The notes under the pieces: model-generated | What the model was told of the DNA's origin: nothing | Databases searched by the model: none | Seen by the model: the letters and a program-made list of their open reading frames with translations, nothing else | Shown: piece after piece, positions 29,863 to 41,800 of the stretch | Layout of the letters: each line of letters starts with the position of its first letter | Position numbering within the stretch: position 1 is the first letter of the stretch | Origin: Mycoplasma sp. 1578d | GTDB taxonomy: Bacteria; Bacillota_I; Bacilli_A; Mycoplasmatales; Metamycoplasmataceae | Reading direction: 5' to 3' | DNA length: 64,000 nt | Assembly: GCF_024582695.1 (NCBI RefSeq) | Contig: NZ_CP102081.1 | Coordinates: 124,001 to 188,000, forward strand | Position numbers and translations under genes: made by a program

Positions 29863-30708
29863 ATGGCTATTAAATATCATAAGCCAACTACTAATGGTAG
29901 AAGAAACATGTCTTCTCTTGATTTTAAACAAAATTTATCTGGTCACGCACCTGAAAAATCACTCCTTGTGATTTTAAAAAATAATGCAGGTCGTAATAAC
30001 CAGGGTAAAATTACTGTTCGACATCACGGAGGACGTGTTAAAAGATTCTACAGAATTGTAGACTTTAAACGTAATAAAGATAATATTCCAGCTATGGTTA
30101 AAACAATTGAATATGATCCAAACAGATCAGCAAACATTTGTTTACTTGCATATGCAGATGGAGAAAAAAGATACATTATTGCACCTAAAGGAATTAAATT
30201 AGGGCAAAAAGTGATTTCAGGAGAAAATGTTGATATTGTTGTTGGTAATGCCTTACCATTAGCAAATATTCCTGATGGTACATTTGTACACAACATTGAA
30301 ATGCAACCAGGTGGCGGAGCAATCATTGCTCGTTCAGCTGGAACTGCTGCCCAAATTCTTGGGAAAGATGACAATGGAAAATACGTTGTATTAAAACTTA
30401 AATCAGGTGAAACACGTCGTATTTTAGCTCGTTGTCGTGCAACAATTGGTACTGTTGGAAACGAAGAACATTTACTAGTTAATGTCGGAAAAGCCGGAAT
30501 TAACAGACATAAAGGAATTAGACCTACCGTTCGTGGTTCAGTTATGAACCCTGTGGATCACCCACATGGGGGAGGGGAAGGGAAACAACCTGTTGGGCGT
30601 AAAGCTCCTCTTACCCCTTGAGGTAAAAAAGCTCTTGGAGTGAAAACTAGAAAAACTAAGAAATCTTCAAATAAACTGATTATAAGAAGAAGAAAGGATG
30701 CTAAATAA
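29863..30708 (+). CDS. rplB: 50S ribosomal protein L2
   Basis: The protein has 281 residues. Conserved [42 protein letters not shown] and the C-terminal [15 protein letters not shown] loop with the peptidyl-transferase His. One TGA Trp near the end. Its start is separated from rplW by 102 bases, the longest gap inside the operon. Confidence 0.98.
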
Positions 30709-30986
30709 TGGCACGTAGTCTGAAAAAAGGTCCATTCGCTGATGACCATTTACTCAAAAAAGTAGATGCCATTCTTGAAGGAAAAGCACCTAAAAAACCA
30801 ATCAAAACATGATCGAGACGTTCAACTATCTTCCCAAGTTTTGTTGGTTTGACTTTTGCAGTACACAATGGAAAAGTATTTAATGAAGTATATGTAACCG
30901 ATGATATGGTCGGGCACAAACTTGGAGAATTTTCACCAACCAGAACATTCTCAGGTCATGGTGCAGATAAAGGTAAGAAAAAATAA
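30708..30986 (+). CDS. rpsS: 30S ribosomal protein S19
   Basis: The protein has 92 residues. [19 protein letters not shown], then [14 protein letters not shown] with TGA Trp, and [16 protein letters not shown]. Starts and ends by sharing single bases with its neighbours (TAATG). Confidence 0.97.
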
Positions 30987-31324
30987 TGCAACAAGCCAAA
31001 GCACACGTTAAACTACAAAGAGTTAGTGTTTCAAAAGCTAAACTTGTCGCTAACCTTTTCCGTGGGAAAGATGTGAAAATAGCACTTTCTTTATTACACA
31101 ATACTTCAAAAAAATCTGCTCGTATTTTCATTAAATTACTTAACTCAGCGATTGCAAACGCTACCAATAACCATGGAATGGACGCATCAAAATTATTCGT
31201 TAAAGAAGTTTATGTTAATGAAGGTCAAACTTTAAAAAGATTTCAACCAAGAAGCCAAGGTCGAGCTTATCCAATTTTTAAACGTACATCAAACTTATCA
31301 ATTGTTTTAGAGGAGAGAAACTAA
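30986..31324 (+). CDS. rplV: 50S ribosomal protein L22
   Basis: The protein has 112 residues. Core [38 protein letters not shown] and the tunnel hairpin [25 protein letters not shown] overlaps on both sides. Confidence 0.97.
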   Translation: MQQAKAHVKLQRVSVSKAKLVANLFRGKDVKIALSLLHNTSKKSARIFIKLLNSAIANATNNHGMDASKLFVKEVYVNEGQTLKRFQPRSQGRAYPIFKRTSNLSIVLEERN

Positions 31325-31974
31325 TGGGACAAAAGGTCAATCCAAATGGATTCCGTTTCGGAATTACCAAAGCACACAATTCAATCTGATTTGCTGAAAA
31401 AGCACAATTTGGAACCAAATTAGTTGAAGATGCTAAAATCTATAAGTTTTTTGATAAATATGTACGTGAATACCAAATTGGTAAAGTAAATGTTCAAAGA
31501 AACCAAAAAAATAGAGTTAATGTTGTTTTACATTCTGCTAAACCTGGAGTAATTTTAGGTTCAGAAGGAAAAAACATTCAAGAATTAACTCTTAAACTGA
31601 AAAAATATTTAAAAAACAAACACCTTGATGTTAATTTACAAGTTATTGAGCTTAAAAACCCAGATCTTAATGCTAGATTACTTGCTGAAATGATCGCTCA
31701 AAAGCTTGAAAACCGTGAAAGATTCCGTACCGCTCAAAAAATTGCTATTCGTAGTGCAATGCGTAATGGAGCTAAAGGAATTAAAACTGCCGTTTCAGGT
31801 CGTTTAAATGGTGTTGACATGGCTCGTACTGAAGGATATTCAGAAGGAGAAATGAAACTTCACACTCTTAGACAAAACGTTGATTATGCTACTGCTACAG
31901 CTCGTACCACTTATGGAGCAATTGGAGTTAAAGTTTGGGTTTCATTAGGTGAAATTTTGGAAGGAGATAAATAA
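31324..31974 (+). CDS. rpsC: 30S ribosomal protein S3
   Basis: The protein has 216 residues. [14 protein letters not shown] start, KH motif with [15 protein letters not shown], and [17 protein letters not shown] / [21 protein letters not shown]-terminal domain. The Trp in the start region is TGA, the C-terminal Trp is TGG. Confidence 0.97.
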
Positions 31975-31975
31975 A

Positions 31976-32401
31976 ATGCTTCAACCAAAAAGAACCAAAT
32001 ATAGAAAACCATTTCTAGTAAAACACGATAAACGTAGAGCTACTAAAGGAAACACTGTTGCTTTTGGAGAATTTGGTCTTCAAGCTGTAACTAGTGCTTG
32101 AGTTGATGCTCGTCAAATTGAATCAGCCCGTATTGCCGCTACTAGACATATGGGTCGTGAAGGAAGCGTTATCATTCGGATCTTCCCACATTTCTCAAAA
32201 ACCTCTAAACCAATTGGGGTTCGGATGGGATCAGGGAAAGGTGCACCTGAAAAATGATATACTGCTGTTAAAGTTGATACTGTTATGTTTGAAGTATCAG
32301 GAGTGTCAGAAGAAATTGCTCGTGAAGCTTTAAGACTTGCTGGACACAAATTACCTGTGAAATGAAAAATTATTACAAGAGAACATGAAGGGAATAACTA
32401 A
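31976..32401 (+). CDS. rplP: 50S ribosomal protein L16
   Basis: The protein has 141 residues. [13 protein letters not shown] start, [27 protein letters not shown] and [16 protein letters not shown]. Several TGA Trp codons. It shares one base with rpmC. Confidence 0.97.
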
Positions 32402-32592
32402 TGCTATATAAAGATTTATTAAACAAATCAGTTGCAGAACTCCGAACAATAGTGAGAGATCTTAAAGCTGAACTTTGAACATTAAGATTCCAAAACACCA
32501 CCGGTTCTCTTGATCAAACCCATAAAATTAATCTTATTAAAAAAGATATTGCTAGAGCACTCACAGCCTTAAGTGAAAAAGGAGCTAAATAA
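32401..32592 (+). CDS. rpmC: 50S ribosomal protein L29
   Basis: The protein has 63 residues. [42 protein letters not shown] fits L29 helices, with a TGA Trp. TAATG overlaps with rplP and rpsQ. Confidence 0.95.
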
Positions 32593-32861
32593 TGATTGAA
32601 AGAAATACAAGAAAAACATTAGTTGGTACAGTCGTTTCAGCTCACAAAACACCTAAAACTATTATTGTTGCTGTTGACACTTATAAAAAGCACCCACTTT
32701 ATTCAAAACGTTTCAAATCAACTAAACGTTTTGCTGTCCATGATGAAAATCACCTTGCTAAATTAAACGATTCAGTTGTGATTATGGAAACACGTCCACT
32801 TTCAAAAACTAAACACTTTCGACTTGTTTCAATTAAACAGTCTAACGAAGGGAGCAAATAA
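32592..32861 (+). CDS. rpsQ: 30S ribosomal protein S17
   Basis: The protein has 89 residues. [46 protein letters not shown] is the S17 OB fold. It lies between rpmC and rplN with single-base overlaps. Confidence 0.97.
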   Translation: MIERNTRKTLVGTVVSAHKTPKTIIVAVDTYKKHPLYSKRFKSTKRFAVHDENHLAKLNDSVVIMETRPLSKTKHFRLVSIKQSNEGSK

Positions 32862-33223
32862 TGCTATTAGAACTATCTAGAGCAAATGTTGCTGATAATT
32901 CAGGAGCCAAAGAAGTCGGAATTTTCAGAATTCTTGGTTCAAATAAAAAAGTGGCCAAAATTGGTGATGTGGTGATGTGTTCAGTGAAAAAAGCCATTCC
33001 TAATGGTGGAGTTAAACAAAAACAAGTAGTTAAAGCAGTAGTCGTGCGCTCACGTTATGGGATTTCGAGAGAAAATGGATCATACATTCGGTTTGATGAA
33101 AATGCTGTAGTACTTTTAAAAGAAGATGGAACTCCAAGAGGAACACGTGTTTTTGGGCCAGTGGCTCGTGAAATTCGTGAAAAATATCCAAAAATTGTTT
33201 CTCTTGCACCTGAAGTTTTATAA
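32861..33223 (+). CDS. rplN: 50S ribosomal protein L14
   Basis: The protein has 120 residues. [24 protein letters not shown] and the [28 protein letters not shown] segments are typical. Usual length is 122. Confidence 0.98.
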   Translation: MLLELSRANVADNSGAKEVGIFRILGSNKKVAKIGDVVMCSVKKAIPNGGVKQKQVVKAVVVRSRYGISRENGSYIRFDENAVVLLKEDGTPRGTRVFGPVAREIREKYPKIVSLAPEVL

Positions 33224-33236
33224 TTAAGGAATTTTT

Positions 33237-33566
33237 ATGAAAGTTAAATTCAAGAAAAACGACGAAGTTATTGTAATTGCAGGGAAAGAAAAAGGGAAAA
33301 CTGGAACCATTTTAAAAGTATTACACGACAAAAACGCAGTTATTGTTAAAGACCTTAACATTGTTACCAAACATAACAAACCTTCACAACAAAACCAAGA
33401 TGGAACTATTACCACTAAAGAAGCTCCAATTCATGCTTCAAATGTAGCATATCTTGTTAAAAAAGAAACTAAAGACAAACCAGCTCAATATAGCAAACTT
33501 GGTTACAAATTTACCAAGGAAGGTAAAAAAGTTAGAGTAGTTAGAAAAACTAAGAAGGAAATTTAA
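33237..33566 (+). CDS. rplX: 50S ribosomal protein L24
   Basis: The protein has 109 residues. KOW motif [25 protein letters not shown] near the N-terminus and [13 protein letters not shown] at the end. AAGGA precedes the ATG. Confidence 0.96.
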   Translation: MKVKFKKNDEVIVIAGKEKGKTGTILKVLHDKNAVIVKDLNIVTKHNKPSQQNQDGTITTKEAPIHASNVAYLVKKETKDKPAQYSKLGYKFTKEGKKVRVVRKTKKEI

Positions 33567-33568
33567 TT

Positions 33569-34114
33569 ATGCTCAAGAATGTTTATTTAGAAAAAGCAGT
33601 TCCTGCACTTAAAGAAAAATTTAATTACTCTTCACCAATGCAAGTTCCACGAATTGAAAAAGTGGTACTTAATATGACAGCTGGAAAAGAAGTTTCAAAC
33701 TCAAAAGCGATTGAAGAAGTTTTAAATGAACTTACTTTAATTGCTGGACAAAAACCATTTCAAACCAAAGCTAAAAAATCAAACGCTTCATGAAAACTTC
33801 GTGAAGGAATGCCTATGGGAGGAAAAGTTACCCTTCGTAGAGAGCGTATGTGAGAATTTTTAGACAAACTTATCAACGTTGCAATGCCACGTATTCGTGA
33901 TTTCCGTGGTGCAAATCCTAAATCATTTGATGGTAGAGGTACCTTTGCTTTAGGAATTAAAGAAGAAATCATTTTCCCAGAAATTGAATTTGACAAAATC
34001 CGTCGGATCAAAGGACTTGATGTGATTATTGTCACCACCGCAAAAACTAATAAAGAAGCTAGAACATTACTTGAATTAATTGGTGTTCCATTTGAGAAAA
34101 AAGGAGATAAATAA
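33569..34114 (+). CDS. rplE: 50S ribosomal protein L5
   Basis: The protein has 181 residues. [51 protein letters not shown] and [23 protein letters not shown] are conserved; two Trp are TGA. It binds 5S rRNA and shares one base with rpsN. Confidence 0.98.
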
Positions 34115-34299
34115 TGGCTAGAAAAGCACTTATTGAAAAAGCAAAACGCCACCCTAAATTCTCATCTCGTGCATATACACGTTGCGAATTATGTGGTCGT
34201 CCACATGCGGTTTTAAGAAAATACAAAGTATGTCGTATCTGCTTTAGAAACCTTGCACACGAAGGTAAAATCCCAGGTATGAAGAAAGCGAGCTGATAA
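34114..34299 (+). CDS. rpsN: 30S ribosomal protein S14, zinc-binding (type Z)
   Basis: The protein has 61 residues. Two CxxC pairs (CELC and CRIC) form the zinc ribbon. The C-terminus KKASW uses TGA for the final Trp immediately before TAA; under the standard code the Trp would be lost. This is a good internal proof of code 4. Confidence 0.97.
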
Positions 34300-34301
34300 T
34301 T

Positions 34302-34697
34302 ATGTTTATTACAGATCCAATTTCAGATTTAATCGTGCGTATTAAAAACGCTAACGCAAGAAAGCATAAAACCGTAGAAATTCCATTCTCAAATAAAAAA
34401 GAAGCAATTGTCAAATTAATTCAATCAGAAGGTTACATTCATTCTTATTCAGTTGAAGGTGAAGGAATTAACAAAAAAATAGTTCTTGCCCTTAAATATA
34501 AAGGTTCTCAATCAGCAATTATTGGAATTAAAAGAGTTTCAAAACCTGGACTTAAAGTTTATGTTAAATCTTCAGAAATTCCTACTGTTTTATCAGGATA
34601 TGGAACAGTGATTATGTCTACTTCAAAAGGACTAATGACTGGAAAAGAAGCTAAGAAAGAAAATGTTGGTGGCGAAGTCGTTGCCTACATTTGATAG
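34302..34697 (+). CDS. rpsH: 30S ribosomal protein S8
   Basis: The protein has 131 residues. DPISDLIVRIKNANARKHKTVEIPFSNKKEAI start and the [26 protein letters not shown] end, where the last Trp is TGA before TAG. Confidence 0.98.
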
Positions 34698-34709
34698 AAG
34701 GGAAGTGTT

Positions 34710-35249
34710 ATGTCACGTGTTGGAAATCGTATCTTAACAATTCCTGCTGGAACTAGTGTTACTGTTGATGGGACTAAAGTAACCGTTTCAGGAAAATTAG
34801 GAACTCTTAGTAGAGAATTTAGTTCAAAAATTGCTGTTTCAGTTCAAGACAACCAAGTCACCACAGTTCGAGCAAACGAAGAAAAAACTACTAAACAATT
34901 ACACGGAACCACCAATGCTCATATTGCCAATATGATTACTGGTGTTTCACAAGGTTTTACCAAAGAACTTGAAATTAAAGGAGTTGGGTATAAAGCTGCA
35001 TTAAAAGGAACTCAATTAGTTATTTCGGCTGGATACAGTCATGAAGTGACCTTAGAAGTTCCTGCAAATGTCAAGGCTACTTTAGCTAAACCAACTGAAA
35101 TTACCTTGTTTGGAATTGATAAACAAAGCGTAACTTCATTTGCTGCTATTGTGCGTAGTGTGCGTAAACCAAGTGTGTATTCAGGTAAAGGAATTTCATA
35201 CAAAGGTGAAAAAATTAGACGTAAAGAAGGGAAAACTTCTTCTAAATAA
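34710..35249 (+). CDS. rplF: 50S ribosomal protein L6
   Basis: The protein has 179 residues. SRVGNRILTIPAGTSV start, LEIKGVGYKAALKG and the C-terminal RKPSVYSGKGISYKGEKIRRKEGK motif. GGGAAG precedes the ATG. Confidence 0.98.
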   Translation: MSRVGNRILTIPAGTSVTVDGTKVTVSGKLGTLSREFSSKIAVSVQDNQVTTVRANEEKTTKQLHGTTNAHIANMITGVSQGFTKELEIKGVGYKAALKGTQLVISAGYSHEVTLEVPANVKATLAKPTEITLFGIDKQSVTSFAAIVRSVRKPSVYSGKGISYKGEKIRRKEGKTSSK

Positions 35250-35270
35250 GAAGCAAGTTAGGTGAATAAT

Positions 35271-35621
35271 ATGGCAAAATTATCAAGAAATAAAGCTCGC
35301 AAAGCTAAACACATTCGTATTCGTCAAACACTTAGCGGAACTTCAGATAAACCACGTTTAAGCGTCTATAAATCACACCAAAACTTTTATGCACAATTAA
35401 TTGATGATTCAAAAGGAGTTACACTAACTAGTGTTTCAACCCTTAAAGATTCAAACTATTCTGGAAACATTCAAGCTGCTAAAGAACTTGGAGCTAAAAT
35501 GGGTCAAGCTGTTCTAGCTCTTGGAATTAAAGAACTTGTTTTTGACCGCTCAGGTTATCTGTACCATGGAAGAGTCAAAGCATTTGCTGAAGCCGTTCGC
35601 GAAAAAGGAGTTAAATTCTAA
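35271..35621 (+). CDS. rplR: 50S ribosomal protein L18
   Basis: The protein has 116 residues. [33 protein letters not shown] and [29 protein letters not shown] 35271 is chosen over GTG 35262 because AGGTGA lies at good spacing. 5S rRNA binding. Confidence 0.97.
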   Translation: MAKLSRNKARKAKHIRIRQTLSGTSDKPRLSVYKSHQNFYAQLIDDSKGVTLTSVSTLKDSNYSGNIQAAKELGAKMGQAVLALGIKELVFDRSGYLYHGRVKAFAEAVREKGVKF

Positions 35622-36289
35622 TGGAAAATCAAAAACAAGCAACCAAACCAGTTGTTGGTACTAAAGAAGTTAAATCACCACACCCAAGACCTGCTAAACC
35701 AGCAACACCTCCAGTTGAAGAAAGAAGAAACTTTCGAAATCCCAAAACTAAAACCGACAAACGTCCTAACAGAGATGATCGTCCAAGAAGAACCCGTGGA
35801 TTTGAACAGCCAGTTTCTGAATATTCAGAAAAAGTTATTGATATAGCTAGAGTTACCAAAGTTGTTAAAGGTGGAAGAAGATTTAGCTTTAGTGCCTTTG
35901 TAGTAGTTGGAAACAAAAAAGGTAGTGTTGGATTAGGACACGGAAAAGCTAATGAAGTTCCTGATGCAATTAAAAAAGCCATTAAAGACGCTCAAAATAA
36001 CCTTATTGATGTGCCACTTGTTAATGGAACTGTTCCACATGAAATTCAAGCTAAATTCCTTGCTTCAAGAGTAATGCTTAAACCTGCTTCAAAAGGAAAA
36101 GGGTTGATCGCTTCAGGGACAGTGCGTGCAGTTACTGAATTAGCTGGATATACTGATATTGTGACTAAAACATATGGTTCACGTTCAAAAGCAAACACTG
36201 TTAAAGCAACTCTAAAAGCTCTATCACAACTTAGAACAGTTGAGCAAATTGCTGAAATTAGAAATAAAGATGTAAAGGACTTAATCTAA
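35621..36289 (+). CDS. rpsE: 30S ribosomal protein S5 with N-terminal extension
   Basis: The protein has 222 residues. The S5 core starts near residue 65 ([29 protein letters not shown]) and includes [17 protein letters not shown]. The first 60 residues are a Lys/Pro/Arg-rich extension absent from the short bacterial form. No rpmD (L30) gene lies between rpsE and rplO, as usual in mycoplasmas. Confidence 0.97.
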   Translation: MENQKQATKPVVGTKEVKSPHPRPAKPATPPVEERRNFRNPKTKTDKRPNRDDRPRRTRGFEQPVSEYSEKVIDIARVTKVVKGGRRFSFSAFVVVGNKKGSVGLGHGKANEVPDAIKKAIKDAQNNLIDVPLVNGTVPHEIQAKFLASRVMLKPASKGKGLIASGTVRAVTELAGYTDIVTKTYGSRSKANTVKATLKALSQLRTVEQIAEIRNKDVKDLI

Positions 36290-36290
36290 T

Positions 36291-36731
36291 ATGTCAATTA
36301 AATTACATACATTAAAAGCAACCGAAGGTTCACGGAAAGAAAAACACCGTAAAGGTCGTGGACATGCGGCTGGAAAAGGAAAACAAGCTGGTAAAGGGCA
36401 ATCAGGACAAAACAAACGTAAAGGACACAGATTAGGATTTGAAGGGGGTCAAACTCCTTGATTCCGTAGAATCGGAAAACGTGGATTTACTAACGTTAAC
36501 CATTTAGAATTCCAAGTAGTTAACTTAAAAGATTTAGAAGCTAAATATCAAGATGGTCAAGAAGTAACTATTGAATCATTATTTGCAAACAACCTTATTA
36601 AAAGAACCTTGCCAATTAAAGTGTTAGGGAATGGAACCTTAACTAAAAAATTAATTGTTCGTGTTCATCGAGTTTCAAAATCAGCTCAAGAAGCAATTAT
36701 TGCTGCTGGCGGACAAGTCCAAGAACTATAA
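36291..36731 (+). CDS. rplO: 50S ribosomal protein L15
   Basis: The protein has 146 residues. [33 protein letters not shown] and [17 protein letters not shown], with TGA Trp. It is the last gene of the operon here: a terminator follows, and secY, adk and map are not downstream. Confidence 0.97.
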
Positions 36732-36748
36732 TCACATTCAATTTCATT

Positions 36749-36768
36749 AAACACAGCTTACTGTGTTT
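36749..36768 (+). terminator. Terminator of the ribosomal protein operon
   Basis: AAACACAG CTTA CTGTGTTT then a T-run, 17 bases after the rplO stop. Confidence 0.88.
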
Positions 36769-36792
36769 TTTATTTTTGCTTGAGAATACAAA

Positions 36793-36818
36793 AATACATC
36801 TCATTAATGAGATGTATT
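36793..36818 (-). terminator. Palindromic terminator of the minus-strand membrane gene
   Basis: A perfect 26-base palindrome with AATACATCTCAT arms, followed on the minus strand by a T-run. Confidence 0.75.
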
Positions 36819-36831
36819 AAAAATGATGTCT

Positions 36832-37734
36832 TTATTTATTTGTGTTGTTTTTTCGGGTATAATTGTAAATTTTTTCAGCTAGTTCTTCTTTTGAAAGTTC
36901 AATATAACCGTAAATTCCTAACAATTGAGCCAGCTTATGCAATTGTTCTGTTTTCAGATCAAGAAGCTTTTTAATTTCTCTTTCCTTTTCTAATTCTGTA
37001 GCACTTTTTTGGGCTTTTGTTTGGGCATTATTATATTCTTGATCAGGCTGATTGTAATCAGCTTCTTGTTCGTTAGTTTGATTAAAAGGGAAGTTAAATC
37101 CAAACGGATTTTGTTGTGAGAATTTTGAAAATTGCTCAAACATTTTTTTTCTTTGTTCAAGATGGAAGGCAAAAGCAAATGCTCTTTTAATCAAATATAA
37201 ATGACGCGAAACCGCAATAATAACAATAATCGAAAATAAGAAATTAGTAATAAATAATGCTAAAACAGCAACAAAAGGATATTGAGTAGCAATGCCCCCT
37301 AAATAAGAAAATTTAATAGTTCAACCAAACGATCATCACATTGAAATACAAATAACTATGTTACTGGTAAACAATCGCATAAAGTTTTGCTCTTTATAAC
37401 TTTGATACACTGAGCGTACAAAGAGAACATTTGCAATGAAAAAGAATAAACTAGGTCATATTGTCGATATAAATAAATTGTTTCACTCTGCCATAGCAGC
37501 GACATTTATATTAATATTACTATTTTGTGGATTTGCACTTTGAATTTCTAAAAATTTATTAACAATATCAGCTTTAAAAACTAGTAATAAAATATTTATA
37601 GTCACATTTAATAAGAACAAAACAAAGATTGCAATCCCATTGGAAATGACAAATCTTTTAAATTCATTTTCTTTGTTTCACAATTCTTTTATTGTTTTAA
37701 GAGTTTTGAAACTTGTGTCGTAAATACCAAACAT
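36832..37734 (-). CDS. Integral membrane protein, unknown
   Basis: The protein has 300 residues with many TGA Trp. About four hydrophobic segments lie within residues 28-190, then a cytoplasmic tail rich in Gln/Asn/Phe followed by a Lys/Glu-rich helix (TELEKEREIKKLLDLKTEQLHKL). AAGGGG precedes the ATG. It starts 8 bases after the RluD-type stop, so they are likely co-transcribed. I do not recognise the family. Confidence 0.75.
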
Positions 37735-37742
37735 TTTTCCCC

Positions 37743-38654
37743 TTAACTGAACAGCTGATTAAAATCAAAATCAGCTATATCAAACTCCTTTGGAGGTTTT
37801 GCGTACAATACAATTTTCTCTTTTGTAATCGGATGAATAAATGATAATTTATAAGCGTGTAAACGTTGATTAAAATCATCAACTTTTTTTCCATACAAAG
37901 GATCTCCATAAACTGGATTTTTAATATATGCTAAATGAACCCTAATTTGATGTGTTCTTCCAGTTTCTAATGTACATTTTACCAATGTTTTCGGCATATT
38001 ATCAATGTAAAAAGTATTCAGCATTTCTACATGAGTAATCGCCTCTTTAGCATTATTATTAGTTACGCACATAAGCTGACGATTTTTTACATTTCTTCCA
38101 ATTGGTAAATTTAATTTTAATTTCCGGTCTTCTAAAATTCCGTCAATAATAGCTACATATTCTCGGCTAATATCGTGTTTTTTAAAATGATCAGATAATA
38201 GTTTATGAATTTGATTATTTTTAGCAATAATTAGCAATCCACTAGTATCTTTGTCAATTCGATGGACAATTCCAGGTCTGAGCAATCCATTAGCATTAGA
38301 TAAATTATTTTTAAAATGATAAAGCAATCCATTTACTAAGGTTTGATTTAAATGACCTGGTGCTGGATGAACAATGAGACCTGATGGTTTGTTAATCACA
38401 AACAAATGCTCATCTTCATAAACAATATCTATATCCATTTTTTGTGGTTCGAGTTTAATTTCTTTTTCTAATAACTTAACTATTTTAATTTCTTGTCCTG
38501 GTCGCACAATGTACTTTGGTTTAATTACATTGCTTTGGTTCACATAAACAGCTCTTTGTTGAATTAGTTCTTTAATATCATTTCGCGATATCTCTGTGTG
38601 ATCACAAATATACTTATCAATTCTTTCTTTATATTCAACTTTAAGAAATATCAT
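37743..38654 (-). CDS. RluD-type 23S rRNA pseudouridine synthase
   Basis: The protein has 303 residues. S4 domain near residues 12-70, catalytic HRIDKDTSGLLIIAKN with the active Asp, and ETGRTHQIRVHLAYI near the C-terminus. The organisation is closer to RluD than the copy at 11509-12357. No Shine-Dalgarno; TATAAT (38664-38669) ends 9 bases before the ATG, so it is probably leaderless. Confidence 0.93.
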   Translation of the reverse strand: MIFLKVEYKERIDKYICDHTEISRNDIKELIQQRAVYVNQSNVIKPKYIVRPGQEIKIVKLLEKEIKLEPQKMDIDIVYEDEHLFVINKPSGLIVHPAPGHLNQTLVNGLLYHFKNNLSNANGLLRPGIVHRIDKDTSGLLIIAKNNQIHKLLSDHFKKHDISREYVAIIDGILEDRKLKLNLPIGRNVKNRQLMCVTNNNAKEAITHVEMLNTFYIDNMPKTLVKCTLETGRTHQIRVHLAYIKNPVYGDPLYGKKVDDFNQRLHAYKLSFIHPITKEKIVLYAKPPKEFDIADFDFNQLFS

Positions 38655-38863
38655 GTTATTTAAATTATACTTTTTTTACAAAATAAAAAAGTAAATTTAG
38701 CAAAATATTCATTTATTTGCTAATTTAATTTATTCATATTTTATGGTCATTTATTAATTGCAACTTAAAATTTATCTAAAAAAATAAACTTTCTAAATGA
38801 TGGATGTTCCTTATTAATTTATAATTAAAATAATATTATAAATTTATCAAGCAAGGAGATAAG

Positions 38864-41800
38864 GTGACTCAAAAAGAACGTAAGAGTATTTTAAAAAATA
38901 TTGAAGTTTGAAAAAATAGACTGCTTGATTTAAGCATGAAAAATCAATCAATCAATTATCGAAAGACAAAATCGCAAACTGTAGAAATACTCAGTCCAAG
39001 TGTGGAAGTTTTTTTAAACAGGTTTTATGGGCTGAAAAATTTACAATTTGCCAATTTATTTGGTAATGTTGTTGATGATTTTGAAGAAGAAAACGGACCA
39101 AAAAAAGTTAAAGGAAAGCGTGTTTCCTTTGGAATTGAATTAGAACAAAAAGATAAATATTTTAAAAATGAAATCTTTCCATTAATAACTGCTTTCCAAA
39201 AAAAATATAAAGGTAATTATTTATGTTCAAACCTTTATGACACTGTTCAAAATCGAAATCTTTCAAATTTGATGAAAAAATCAAATTTGTTTAAGGAAGA
39301 AAACGGTATTAACGTTTTATATTTTGCTGTAGGTTTTTTAGAATGATATGAAAACAAAGAATCTGATGATAAGCATTTAGCACCAATCTTATTTGTGCCG
39401 GTTGAACTTTCAAAAGATGCGTACAATTCACCTTATAAAGTTAACTTTCTTGATGATGAATTCCTACTTAATGAATCGTTTATTCAAAAATTAATTAATG
39501 ATTATAGCGTTAATTTAAACTATAAATTTGAAGCAGATAAGTCAAATTATGAGCTTTTTGTTGACTATAAAAATTTTATTCTTGAACAAGTTAAAAAAAT
39601 TAATGATAAAAGATGAAAAATTATTGAAGAAATTGATTTAGGAATTTTTTCATTCTCAAGAATTAATATGGTCAAAGATCTTGAAGAAAACACTGAAAAA
39701 GTAATTAATAATCAATTTGTTAAATTGATTTCAGGTCTTAAAGATCCAGTTCAAAACATTAAATTTACCGAAAAAGACATTGATGATGTGGTTAATCCGG
39801 CTGAATACTTTCATACTTATAATGCCGATTCATCACAAGAGATAGCTATTCAAGCTGCTATTAGTGGAAAAAGCTTTGTCCTTCAAGGTCCTCCAGGCAC
39901 AGGAAAATCACAAACCATTACAAATATTATCACTGAGTTGATTGCTAGGGATAAAAAAGTACTTTTTGTCGCTGAGAAACAAGCTGCTCTTGAAGTGGTT
40001 TATAATAATTTAAAAAGAATTGGACTTAATGATTATGTTTTACCAATTCACAATACTAAATTAGATAAAAAAATTGTTCTGCACGAACTTGCTTCGACAC
40101 TAGAAAAAGGACAACATAACATCTCAATTGAAGATACTTTTCATAAAGATGCAGTTAATAAATTTAACGTTTCTCATCAAGAGTTGTTAAATTATCCGCA
40201 AGGATTACAAAATATTTTTCAACCAATTAATAAATCAATTTATCAACTTTATGGAGCTTATTTTAAATATGCTAAACATCCTGAAATTATATTTGATATT
40301 CAGGATGTGGAAAAAGTTTCTGAACAAGAATTACTAAAAAGAAGAAAACTGATTGATTCATTCCACAACGCCTTAAATATTAACGATTTTGACATTTCCA
40401 AAAATGATTGATACGGATTAATTTATGAAGAAATGTCTCTCAAGCAAAGAGAAAAAACAGTCGAAAATCTTATCCAATTCAGAAACACTTTGCATGAAGC
40501 CATTAATTTTGCTAATCAATATCCATTTTTAAGAATTAAAAAAGATATTATCTTAAAAAGCATAGAAATTTATCAACAAACTCTTGAGCACTTAACTAAA
40601 ATTTCTTCAATTAACTCAACGATTATGTCAAATCCTAATATTGAAGTAGATGTTGAGCATTACAATTCATTAGTTAAAATTCGTGGACAAATTGAAGAGC
40701 TTAAATCAAGAATCAAACACAAGTATAATCTTGAAGTAATTAACTTGGATGCGGTTAATTATAAAAATCAACTCTCTTTCTTTAACACTGGTTCAAAACG
40801 TTTCTTTTATCCAGGATATAAAAAGATTAAAAATCGTATTTATGCCTATAAACTAACAGATGAAAAGCTCACATATGCTGAATTACTTAACCTTTTCAAT
40901 ATTATTGAAGAAATTCAAGAAAAAGAAAAAGAATTTACTGATATTAGCAAACTTGTTAGTTATAGAGTACCATTAAATGAATTTGCATTTTTAAAAAATA
41001 CTTATGAGCATATTGATTGATTTAATACTTTTAAACAACTAAGCCACTCTTTAGAATGAGATTCAAAATATATTTATCATCTTTTTGCATTTGCTTTAAT
41101 CCAAAAAGACCAAGCAAGAGAACTATCTGCACAATTTAATGAGATTTTTAATAAATTGCAAAAACATATTCATATCTTTAGACAAGATTTTAACACTGAA
41201 TTCTTTGATATTGATGGATATACTTTTGATAAATTAGATAAAAAACTTGATAAAGCAATTCATAATAATGAACATTTAACTACAATTTTAGAGTTTAATC
41301 GTGTTTATAAATTAATGAAACAAAATCATCTTCAAGAATACGCTGATGCATTGATTCAAAGAAATATTAAACAGGATTACTTTGCAATTTATTTAAGAAG
41401 ATTTTATTTATTACTTATTGATAAATATCAAGCCGAATTATTCCCTGACTTTAACGGTGAGGTCATGGATTCAATCCGTAAAACCTTTGCTCAATCAGAT
41501 GCAATTATTCAGTCAATGGCTAAAACTAAAGTGGAAATGTCAATTATTGAAAAAATCCCAAATTACAATAGTATTGAAGGGCTGAATTCAGAGGTTTCAA
41601 TTTTAAGAACTGAAGCAAACAAATCAAGAAGAATCATGCCATTTAGATTATTGTTTGACAAAATCCCAACTTTAATCACTAAACTTAAACCATGTTTAAT
41701 GATGTCACCACTTTCAGTGTCTTCATTACTTAAAAATTCAAACTTAGAATTTGATGTAGTTATTTTTGATGAGGCCTCGCAGGTTCGTCCTGAAAATGCA

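Noticed and set aside
33569-34299. Apparent internal stops in L5, S14 and many other genes (pseudogenes)
   Set aside because: All are TGA at positions of conserved Trp; reading TGA as Trp restores full-length proteins.
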